Shown here: positions 1-5,228 of the stretch, piece after piece
How the letters are laid out: each line of letters starts with the position of its first letter
Numbering within the stretch: position 1 is the stretch's first letter
NCBI GenBank assembly: GCA_964415605.1
Contig: CAYQBA010000257.1
Location: 1-5,228, forward strand
DNA length: 5,228 nt
From: UCB3 sp964415605
GTDB taxonomy: Bacteria > Chloroflexota > Anaerolineae > Epilineales > Epilineaceae
Direction: 5' to 3'
Notes under the pieces: generated by a model
Told to the model about the DNA's origin: nothing
The model's database searches: none
What the model saw: the letters and a program-made list of their open reading frames with translations, nothing else
Position numbers and translations under genes: made by a program

Positions 1-3000
1 GTGATGGCCTCGTCGTAGGCGTTGGTGTGCAGGCTGTTGCAGTTGTCGTAGATGGCCAGGAGCGCCTGGAGCGTCGTACGGATGTCGTTGAACGCGATCT
101 CCTGGGCGTGCAGGCTGCGGCCGCTGGTCTGCACGTGGTACTTCAGCATCTGGCTGCGCGCCCGCCCGCCGTAGAGGTCGCGCAGCGCCACGGCCCAGAT
201 GCGCCGCGCCACGCGCCCGATGACGGCGTACTCGGGGTCCATGCCGTTGCTGAAGAAGAAGCTGAGGTTGGGCGCGAAGGCGTCGATCGGCATCCCGCGC
301 GCGAGGTAGTACTCGACGAACGTGAAGCCGTTGGCCAGGGTGAACGCGAGCTGGCTGATCGGGTTGGCGCCGGCCTCGGCGATGTGGTAGCCGCTGATCG
401 ACACGGAGTAGAAGTTGCGGACGTCGTGGTCGATGAACCACTGCTGGACGTCGCCCATCAGCTTGAGGCTGAACTCGGTGCTGAAGATGCACGTGTTTTG
501 GCCCTGGTCCTCCTTGAGGATGTCGGCCTGCACGGTTCCGCGCACGGTGCTGACGGTGGCGGCGGCGATCTCGGCGTGCTCGGCGTCGGTCACCAGCGCC
601 CGGAGCTGCTCGAACGAGTACCCGCCGCCGCCCGGCTGGAGGCAGTCGGCCTCGGAGATGTCGATCTTGCCGGCCGCCCGGAGGTGCTTGCGCAGGCTCT
701 GGCGGATGGCGGCGTTCATGTAGAACGCGAGGATCGTCGGCGCCGGCCCGTTGATGGTCATGCTGACCGACGTGCGCGGGTCGGTCAGGTCGAAGCCGGC
801 GTACAGCGCCTCCATGTCCTCGACCGTGGCGATCGAGACGCCGGAGTTGCCGACCTTGCCCCAGATGTCGGGCCGGCGGTCGGGGTCCTCGCCGTAGAGC
901 GTCACGCTGTCGAAGGCGGTCGACAGGCGCTTGGCGTCGGAATGGCGGCTGAGGTAGTGGAAGCGCTTGTTGGTGCGCCACGGGCCGCCCTCGCCGGCGA
1001 ACATGCGCGTGGGGTCCTCGCCGGTGCGCTTGAACGGGAACACGCCGGCGATGTACGGGAAGTCGCCGGGCACGTTCTCGAGGAGCTGCCAGCGCAGGAC
1101 GTTGCCCCAGTCGTCGAAGTGCGGCAGGGCGACCTTGGGGATGCGCTGGTGCGACAGGCTCTCGGTGTAGTTCTCGACCTCGATGGTCCGGCCGCGCACG
1201 GTGTAGCGGTTGGTCTGGCCGGTGTAGCGCGCCCGGAGTTCGGGCCAGCGCTCGATGAGCGCCCGCGACGGCGGCTCGAGGCGCTCGAGCCCGGCGTTGT
1301 AGGCGGCCATGAGCGCCCGCGCGGGCTCGGCGGCGGCGGCCAGCGCCGCGGCGTCGAACGCGGCGGTGGCGTGGCCGACGTCGGCGCGCTCCGTGCCGCC
1401 GACGATGGCCAGGGCCTTCTTCAGCGCCCACAGCTCGGCGGCGATCTCGGCCTGGTCGGCGGCGTGGCGCTTGTAGGCGCGCACGGTGTTGGCGATGTCG
1501 GAGAGGTAGCGGGCGCGGCGCGGGGGGATGATGTAGGCGCGGTCGGGCAATCCGACGGGCAGCTCGGCGGTGAGGCGGCCGCGGAAGGCGCGGCCGGTCC
1601 GGGCGGCGAGCTGGTCGAGGAGGGCGACATAGACCTGGTTGCAGCCGCGGTCGTTGAACTGGCTGGCGATGCTGGCGTACACCGGCATGGCGTCCGGGCT
1701 CTCCGACCAGCGGTCGTGGGCGCGCTGGTAGGTCTTGCGGACGTCGCGCAGGGCGTCGTCGGCGCCGGCCTTGTCGAACTTGTTGATGACGACCATGTCG
1801 GCCAGGTCGATCATCTCGATCTTCTCGAGCTGGGTCTGGGCCCCGAACTCCGGGGTCATGACGTAGATCGACAGGTCGGCCAGGTCGACGATGGCGGCGT
1901 CGGCCTGCCCGATGCCGCTGGTCTCGGCGATGACGAGGTCGTAGCCGGCGGCCCGGCAGAGCGCGATGGCGTCGGGCAGGGCGTCGCTGACCTCGCTGCC
2001 GGAGCCGCGGGTGGCCAGGCTGCGCATGAACACGCGGCCGCTGCCCAGGGCGTTCATGCGGATGCGGTCGCCGAGGAGCGCGCCGCCGGTGCGCTTCTTG
2101 GTGGGGTCGACCGAGAGGACGGCGACGTGGGCCTCGGGGAAGTCCTCGATGAAGCGGCGGACGAGCTCGTCGGTGAACGAGCTCTTGCCGGCGCCGCCGG
2201 TGCCGGTGATGCCGACGACGGGCGCCGGCGCGCGGGCGATGGTGCGCCGGTCGCGGGCCGCGAGCATGACGAGGGACCAGCCGTGGGCGTCGACGGCGCC
2301 GGCGGCGGCGGCCTCGGCCTGGGTGATGCAGCGCGCCAGGAGCGGCCAGTCGCCGGGCGAGGCGGACACGCGCACGATGTCCTCGGGCCCGACAGTCCCG
2401 ATCCAGCCGCGGTCGGTGTCGACGAATACGCGCGGCGCGGGGTCATCCGGCGCGGGGCGGGGCGGGGGGTGGCCGTTGCGGCCGTTGGCGCCGGCCGCGG
2501 GCGGCATCATCCGCGCGGGGCGGGGGCCGAGGGGGTCGAAGTCGCACTCGCGCAGGATGTCGTTGATCATCCCCTGCAGCCCGAGCCGGCGGCCGTCCTC
2601 GGGGTGGTAGACGCGGGTGACGCCGTACGCCTCGAGGTCGCGCTTCTCCTCGGGGATGATGGTCCCGCCGCCGCCGCCGAAGACCTTGATGTGCCCGCAG
2701 CCGGCCTCGCGCAGCAGGTCGACCATGTAGCGGAAGTACTCCATATGGCCGCCCTGATAGCTGCTGACGGCGATGCCCTGGGCGTCTTCCTGGATGGCGG
2801 CGTCGACGATGTCCTTGACGGACCGGTTGTGGCCGAGGTGGATGACCTCGGCGCCGGTGGCCTGAAGGATGCGCCGCATGATGTTGATGGCGGCGTCGTG
2901 TCCGTCGAACAGCGACGCGGCGGTGACGACGCGGACCTTGTGCACGGGCGCGTACGGCGCGGCCGGCGGGGGCGGCGTGTACGGCGCGGGCTCGGCGCCG

Positions 3001-3059
3001 GGCGCGGCGGCGTCGGGTGCGGTGGCCGGCGGCTTCGGGCCGGGCGGGTGCGTGGGCAT
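1..3059 (-). CDS. icmF: Fused isobutyryl-CoA mutase IcmF (3' end outside window)
   Basis: Adenosylcobalamin-dependent enzyme that interconverts isobutyryl-CoA and n-butyryl-CoA in the cytoplasm, fused to its own G-protein chaperone. The window holds 1019 codons with no stop; the usual length is about 1,090. A Pro/Ala-rich tail (residues 1-38) precedes the B12 domain (about 40-175), which has DGHD at 52-55 with His54 as the expected lower cobalt ligand, then SSYQGGH and a Gly5 run near 127. A Pro-rich linker (about 178-212) leads to the MeaB-like GTPase domain: P-loop GTGGAGKS at 286-293, switch-region ETSGIGQ at 379-385 and NKFD at 426-429. The mutase barrel follows from about 540: PGDFPYIAGVF, RMFAGEGG, SGYHI (His892), and NSLHTNAYDEAI at the window edge. 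Phe687 and Gln854 stand where methylmalonyl-CoA mutase has the carboxylate-binding Tyr and Arg, which favours an acyl-CoA without a free carboxylate. The ATG at 3059 is chosen for its Shine-Dalgarno site and promoter. Identity is very secure; the exact substrate (isobutyryl, isovaleryl or pivalyl-CoA) is inferred. Confidence 0.96.
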   Translation of the reverse strand, partial: MPTHPPGPKPPATAPDAAAPGAEPAPYTPPPPAAPYAPVHKVRVVTAASLFDGHDAAINIMRRILQATGAEVIHLGHNRSVKDIVDAAIQEDAQGIAVSSYQGGHMEYFRYMVDLLREAGCGHIKVFGGGGGTIIPEEKRDLEAYGVTRVYHPEDGRRLGLQGMINDILRECDFDPLGPRPARMMPPAAGANGRNGHPPPRPAPDDPAPRVFVDTDRGWIGTVGPEDIVRVSASPGDWPLLARCITQAEAAAAGAVDAHGWSLVMLAARDRRTIARAPAPVVGITGTGGAGKSSFTDELVRRFIEDFPEAHVAVLSVDPTKKRTGGALLGDRIRMNALGSGRVFMRSLATRGSGSEVSDALPDAIALCRAAGYDLVIAETSGIGQADAAIVDLADLSIYVMTPEFGAQTQLEKIEMIDLADMVVINKFDKAGADDALRDVRKTYQRAHDRWSESPDAMPVYASIASQFNDRGCNQVYVALLDQLAARTGRAFRGRLTAELPVGLPDRAYIIPPRRARYLSDIANTVRAYKRHAADQAEIAAELWALKKALAIVGGTERADVGHATAAFDAAALAAAAEPARALMAAYNAGLERLEPPSRALIERWPELRARYTGQTNRYTVRGRTIEVENYTESLSHQRIPKVALPHFDDWGNVLRWQLLENVPGDFPYIAGVFPFKRTGEDPTRMFAGEGGPWRTNKRFHYLSRHSDAKRLSTAFDSVTLYGEDPDRRPDIWGKVGNSGVSIATVEDMEALYAGFDLTDPRTSVSMTINGPAPTILAFYMNAAIRQSLRKHLRAAGKIDISEADCLQPGGGGYSFEQLRALVTDAEHAEIAAATVSTVRGTVQADILKEDQGQNTCIFSTEFSLKLMGDVQQWFIDHDVRNFYSVSISGYHIAEAGANPISQLAFTLANGFTFVEYYLARGMPIDAFAPNLSFFFSNGMDPEYAVIGRVARRIWAVALRDLYGGRARSQMLKYHVQTSGRSLHAQEIAFNDIRTTLQALLAIYDNCNSLHTNAYDEAI

Positions 3060-3066
3060 CGGCGGT

Positions 3067-3072
3067 TCCTCC
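3067..3072 (-). promoter_or_regulatory. Ribosome binding site of icmF
   Basis: The minus strand reads GGAGGA, leaving 7 nt to the ATG at 3059. This is a near-perfect Shine-Dalgarno site and decides the start. The alternative GTG at 2945, just before the B12 domain, has no such site, so the Pro/Ala-rich N-terminal extension is probably translated. Confidence 0.85.
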
Positions 3073-3098
3073 GGGCGGGCGGCTCAGGCTGCCGGCAC

Positions 3099-3126
3099 AT
3101 TATATCATGGGGCGGGATGTCGTCAT
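3099..3126 (-). promoter_or_regulatory. Extended -10 sigma-70-type promoter of icmF
   Basis: On the minus strand a perfect TATAAT (3104-3099) is directly preceded by TGA, giving the extended -10 form TGnTATAAT. A weak -35 candidate ATGACG (3126-3121, 4 of 6 matches to TTGACA) lies 16 nt upstream. Transcription would start near 3092, giving a leader of about 33 nt. That leader holds the Shine-Dalgarno site and is too short for a cobalamin riboswitch. An AT-rich consensus block in such GC-rich sequence, correctly placed, is unlikely to be chance. Confidence 0.75.
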
Positions 3127-3335
3127 CCTGGCCCCACAGGCTCGATGTCCAGAACGCGGCATTCCCGGCCATGTCGCTCGAACCTTCGGCGTGTTGCCCT
3201 CTTCGAACACCCCGACCGGGGTCGGTCGCTTGAGGCGAATCTCCACCGTGTTGCCTCGCCCCGCGTCGAAACGCATCGCCGTAGGCGAAAGTGCGCGCCG
3301 TCATGCCGCGTGCGGCCGCCTCCCATCACACAGCG
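3110..3335. other. Intergenic stretch without a convincing gene
   Basis: Upstream region of icmF. Beyond the -35 candidate at its left edge, I see no gene with a start signal. A 58-codon minus-strand reading frame (ATG at 3276, TAA ending at 3100) has GC-rich third positions over its first 35 or so codons, but no Shine-Dalgarno site, and its stop lies inside the icmF -10 box, so it is not called. A small hairpin (TCGCC/GGCGA around GTA, 3276-3288) and a near-palindrome at 3212-3225 have no evident role. No tRNA, riboswitch or mobile-element end is visible. Confidence 0.5.
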
Positions 3336-3344
3336 GCGGTCCGG

Positions 3345-3593
3345 ACGACAGGCACCCTCAACGGCGCCGGAGACCACGGGATGCTCGGCAGCGTCGACGC
3401 CTCGGCAGGCAACGACAGCCCGGACCCCGCCCGGATCAAGATCTGGGACAACGCCAACGGCAACGCGGTGGTCTGCGGCAGCCAGCTGGGGTCCGCCTGC
3501 TGCGCGGCTGGCCAACACCACGCCGACGACCACGCCGATCCCTGCACACCTGTGTCAGGCTCGGCGGGAGGTCTCGACCACCGCCCGCCCCGC
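3345..3593 (+). pseudogene. Remnant of the C-terminal end of a secreted repeat protein
   Basis: The plus-strand frame reads GTLNGAGDHGMLGSVDA from 3351, then RIKIWDNANGNAVV, QLG, and ADPCTPVSGSAGG. In order and spacing this resembles a C-terminal segment, known to me from memory, of many secreted bacterial proteins carrying Ig/cadherin-like repeats: GTxNGxGxYGF, then FRIKIWDxxTGxVVYDNQ, then DDADPxTxxGGGSIVIH. Here only the tail is present. Tyr of VVY is Cys (one base change), an extra Cys/His-rich stretch separates QLG from ADP, and the GGGSIVIH end is degraded to a diverged GGLDHRP. The frame stays open to a TGA at 3627-3629, inside the 3' end of the convergent tail-like gene. There is no matching N-terminal part, signal peptide or ribosome site upstream, so it is best read as a decayed relic. 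It could instead be a chance resemblance or a tiny novel gene. Confidence 0.5.
3563..3589. terminator. Possible stem-loop terminator after the tail-like gene
   Basis: GGCGGG (3563-3568) can pair with CCCGCC (3584-3589), and inside it GGT (3570-3572) with ACC (3577-3579) around a CTCG loop; a small asymmetric internal loop separates the stems. It begins 11 nt past the stop codon of the minus-strand tail-like gene. There is no T-tract on either strand, so an intrinsic terminator is only a weak reading; it may simply be a GC-rich hairpin between converging units. Confidence 0.25.
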
Positions 3594-3600
3594 CCAACGC

Positions 3601-4665
3601 TTACGCCAGCTCCAACCGGATCGGCTTGATCGCCACCTCCTCGTACAGGTTGCCGCTGCCGCCCGCGGCGAACGTCGGGAAGACGTAGCGCGTCGGGAAG
3701 CAGTCGTGGTACGTGAACGTCCGAATGGGCCTGTCCTTGGCGGCCTCGCGGACCGTGACAGACCGCCGCGCCGAACCGCCGCCGACCGTGTCGACGAACC
3801 ACGCGCACATCTCCTTCCGGCCCGAGGTCAACGGGCCGCGCAGCGTCAGCGTGTCGATGTACTTGTGGCCGGGCGTGGTCGTGCGCGCTGCGCAGCCAAG
3901 CACCGGGTCCGGGTCGGCCAGCACCACCGCCCCGCCCGACAGGCTCTCCCAACCCCGATCGGCCTCCGGCGCCGCCGCGCCCGGCACGCCCGCGCCGGCC
4001 GGGTCGCCGACGACGATCTCGAAGCGTGGGTCCGGCGCCTTCGGCGCGTCGCCGTGGGCGAGCATCTCGACTCGCCCGATCCGCAGCACCAGCCGCTCGA
4101 CCACGAACCTGTCGCCAGCCCCGATCTCGCCCGGCGCGTAGGCGGTGGGGAAGCAGTCGACCAGGTTGAAGGTCCGCGCCGGGCTGCCGTCGCGCTTGAG
4201 GCAGATCACCGAGATGCTCTTGCGGAGGTTGCGCCCGGACGCGCAGTCGCGCCACCACTGGCCCAGGCTCGTGTCGTCCCGCCTGTGCTTGTCGAGGCGG
4301 CAGCGAACGGTCACCTTGCCGAAGTGGGCGTCGCCGGGGCCGTAGGTCCGGTACTCGACGTCCAGGCCGGTCGTCGTCTCGCGCGCGTCGATGACGAGGT
4401 CGTCGATGGCCAGCGACTCGAGGTTGGCCGCGAACGGCGCCAGGGCGCCGTCGACGAGCACCCCGAAATCGAGGCGGGCGGCCGCGGCGCCGGCATGGTC
4501 GCCGCCGACGCCGAAGCGCCCGGCCTGCCGGTGATCGAGGGCTTTGACCGTGCCGTCGCCGGCGTGGCCGACCGCCACGGCCCCCGCGGCGGCCAGGCCC
4601 GCGTGCTTGAGGAACGCCCGGCGGGGAACGAGCAGGTCGGGCGAAGGCGGGTTGGCGTCCGTCAT
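3601..4665 (-). CDS. Tat-signal protein with two tandem T4 gp19-like tail-tube domains
   Basis: A complete 354-residue protein (ATG 4665, TAA 3603-3601). Residues 13-36 form a twin-arginine signal: PRRAFLK at 14-20, then an Ala/Gly-rich hydrophobic stretch, so export of a folded protein across the membrane is expected. Repeat 1 (about 66-202) contains DFGVLVDG, IDARETTTGLDVEYR, YGPGDAHFGKVTVR, WW at 137-138, ARTFNLVDCFPT and RIGRVEML. Repeat 2 (about 214-354) contains PGHKYIDTLTLRGPLTSGR, IRTFTYHDCFPTRYVFP and a closing NLYEEVAIKPIRLELA. The shared RTF-x(3)-DCFPT-x-Y core (near 164-176 and 315-327) shows an internal duplication. The layout, with an acidic/aromatic start, a PG-x(3-5)-(V/L)T(V/L)R strand and a conserved end strand, fits the phage tail-tube/gp19 family of phages and contractile injection systems. 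No other tail gene is nearby, so a structural role in a phage is doubtful; an exported, self-paired tube-fold protein of unknown role is my inference. The start is fixed by a strong ribosome site. Confidence 0.8.
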   Translation of the reverse strand: MTDANPPSPDLLVPRRAFLKHAGLAAAGAVAVGHAGDGTVKALDHRQAGRFGVGGDHAGAAAARLDFGVLVDGALAPFAANLESLAIDDLVIDARETTTGLDVEYRTYGPGDAHFGKVTVRCRLDKHRRDDTSLGQWWRDCASGRNLRKSISVICLKRDGSPARTFNLVDCFPTAYAPGEIGAGDRFVVERLVLRIGRVEMLAHGDAPKAPDPRFEIVVGDPAGAGVPGAAAPEADRGWESLSGGAVVLADPDPVLGCAARTTTPGHKYIDTLTLRGPLTSGRKEMCAWFVDTVGGGSARRSVTVREAAKDRPIRTFTYHDCFPTRYVFPTFAAGGSGNLYEEVAIKPIRLELA

Positions 4666-4670
4666 GGCAA

Positions 4671-4678
4671 TCCTCCTG
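4671..4678 (-). promoter_or_regulatory. Ribosome binding site of the tail-like gene
   Basis: The minus strand reads CAGGAGGA, with 5 nt between GGAGGA and the ATG at 4665. It fixes the start immediately before the twin-arginine signal, so the signal peptide is genuinely part of the protein. Confidence 0.85.
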
Positions 4679-4842
4679 AAGGAGCCGATCCGACCGGAAG
4701 GGGATGCATCGCTGCGTCGATGGGTGGATGTACGGAGTGTGACGTCCCAGCCTCCAGCGGCGACACGGGGAGTTTGCAGGCGCTACAATGGCCTCGATCC
4801 AGCCGGCGCCCGACGACCGCCCGCGTCCGCCCGAATCGACCC
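4679..4842. promoter_or_regulatory. Divergent intergenic region
   Basis: Most of the 177-bp spacer between the minus-strand tail-like gene and the plus-strand kinase gene. It must hold the start signals for both unless the tail-like gene belongs to a longer unit. On the plus strand, TACAAT (4784-4789) with GCGACA (4760-4765) 18 nt upstream is a fair sigma-70-type promoter, placing the start near 4796 and leaving a leader of about 47 nt. I found no convincing -10/-35 pair for the minus-strand gene. No ribosome site is visible before the kinase ATG. Confidence 0.4.
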
Positions 4843-5228
4843 ATGTCCGAGATCACCCCCGCCGCCGCCCCGCCTCCGCGCTTCGCGCCCCCGAACGCCG
4901 ACGCCGCCACCTGGCACGCCCGCCTCCCGCGCCGCATCGCGCGGTACGCGCGCCGCTGGTCGCTCGACGTCGCGCCGCCGTTCCCCGACTTGAGCTACGC
5001 CTACGTCGCCCCGGCCGCGCGCGCCGACGGGTCCGCTGCCGTCCTCAAGCTCGCCGTGCCCGACGCCGAGCTGACCAGCCAGGTCGCCGCGCTGCGCGCC
5101 TACGCCGGCCGCGGATCCGTCCGCCTGCTGCGCGCCGACGCCGCGCGCGGCGCGCTGCTCCTCGAGCGGCTCCGCCCCGGCACGCCGCTCACCGCGCTGG
5201 CCGCCGACGATCCCCTCGAAGCCACCCG
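4843..5228 (+). CDS. APH(6)-type aminoglycoside/hydroxyurea phosphotransferase, N-terminal part
   Basis: The first 128 codons of a gene that leaves the window on the right. The protein resembles the aminoglycoside/hydroxyurea antibiotic resistance kinase family (streptomycin 6-kinase type), which transfers phosphate from ATP to a hydroxyl of the drug in the cytoplasm. Visible family marks are LPRRIARYARRW with PPFP (about 28-48), the nucleotide-binding strand SYAYVAPAARADGS and AVLKLAVPDAEL with Lys69 as the expected ATP-contacting lysine, a GRGSVRLL turn (89-96) and the hinge GALLLERLRPGTPL (103-116). The catalytic HGD-type loop and metal site lie beyond the window, so activity cannot be judged. 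The ATG at 4843 is the only plausible start: upstream in this frame there is no alternative, although no Shine-Dalgarno site precedes it. Chromosomal members of this family are common in environmental bacteria and need not confer clinical resistance. Confidence 0.85.
   Translation, partial: MSEITPAAAPPPRFAPPNADAATWHARLPRRIARYARRWSLDVAPPFPDLSYAYVAPAARADGSAAVLKLAVPDAELTSQVAALRAYAGRGSVRLLRADAARGALLLERLRPGTPLTALAADDPLEAT

Noticed and set aside
3209..3225. Near-palindrome around CCGACCGGGGTCGG as an operator or terminator
   Set aside because: The central gap is 2 nt, too small for a hairpin loop, there is no T-tract, and it is too far from the icmF promoter to assign a role.
27..3233. A 1068-codon open frame on the plus strand
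   Set aside because: It lies antisense to icmF and exists because GC-rich codons on one strand suppress stops on the other. Its translation is low-complexity Val/Ala/Gly/Asp/Arg with no recognisable domain, while the minus strand gives an unmistakable IcmF.
3272..3295. Hairpin CGCATCGCC-GTA-GGCGA as part of a structured RNA or riboswitch
   Set aside because: Only a 5-bp stem plus a bulged outer 4 bp; no known riboswitch core, and it lies upstream of the inferred icmF transcription start.
2567..3304. A 245-codon minus-strand frame and other minus frames within icmF
   Set aside because: They are out of frame with the IcmF coding frame and translate to Arg/Pro/Ser/Thr-rich low-complexity sequence.
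3017..3688. A 223-codon plus-strand frame across the intergenic region
   Set aside because: Arg/Pro-rich low-complexity product, no ribosome site, overlaps both flanking genes and conflicts with the frame carrying the RIKIWD motif.
3326..4258. A 310-codon minus-strand frame and the 3713-4141 plus-strand frame across the tail-like gene
   Set aside because: Both are shadows of the 354-residue gene, without start signals or family motifs.
3601..4665. Prophage or contractile injection system locus
   Set aside because: Only one tail-like gene is present, it has an export signal, and its neighbours are not phage genes; no integrase, att repeats or sheath/baseplate genes are visible.

Overview
This is a very GC-rich bacterial window in which codon third positions are mostly G or C. 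It suggests a free-living high-GC lineage such as Chloroflexota, Actinomycetota, Planctomycetota or Gemmatimonadota; the sequence does not settle which. It holds one nearly complete large metabolic gene, one complete gene for an unusual exported phage-tail-like protein, the 5' end of an antibiotic-kinase-like gene, and a short probable gene remnant.

Layout. Positions 3059 to 1, minus strand, encode the fused adenosylcobalamin-dependent acyl-CoA mutase IcmF. The order is a B12-binding domain, a MeaB-like G-protein chaperone domain, then the mutase barrel. The gene runs off the left edge with about 70 C-terminal residues missing. It is preceded by a strong Shine-Dalgarno site and an extended -10 promoter with a perfect TATAAT. 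Positions 3110-3600 hold no intact gene. Their right part carries a plus-strand fragment that looks like the decayed C-terminal end of a secreted repeat protein. Positions 4665 to 3601, minus strand, encode a 354-residue protein with a twin-arginine signal followed by two tandem copies of a phage T4 gp19-like (tail-tube) domain. Positions 4843 to 5228, plus strand, hold the N-terminal third or so of an APH(6)-type aminoglycoside/hydroxyurea phosphotransferase, divergent from the tail-like gene across a 177-bp spacer.

How the genes relate. There is no sign of one pathway. icmF has its own promoter and handles branched/linear acyl-CoA isomerisation. The tail-like gene stands alone, with no sheath, baseplate or capsid genes visible. 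The kinase gene is a separate divergent unit. The points most worth a second look are the Tat-exported tandem tail-tube-like protein and the eroded secreted-protein fragment that converges on it.
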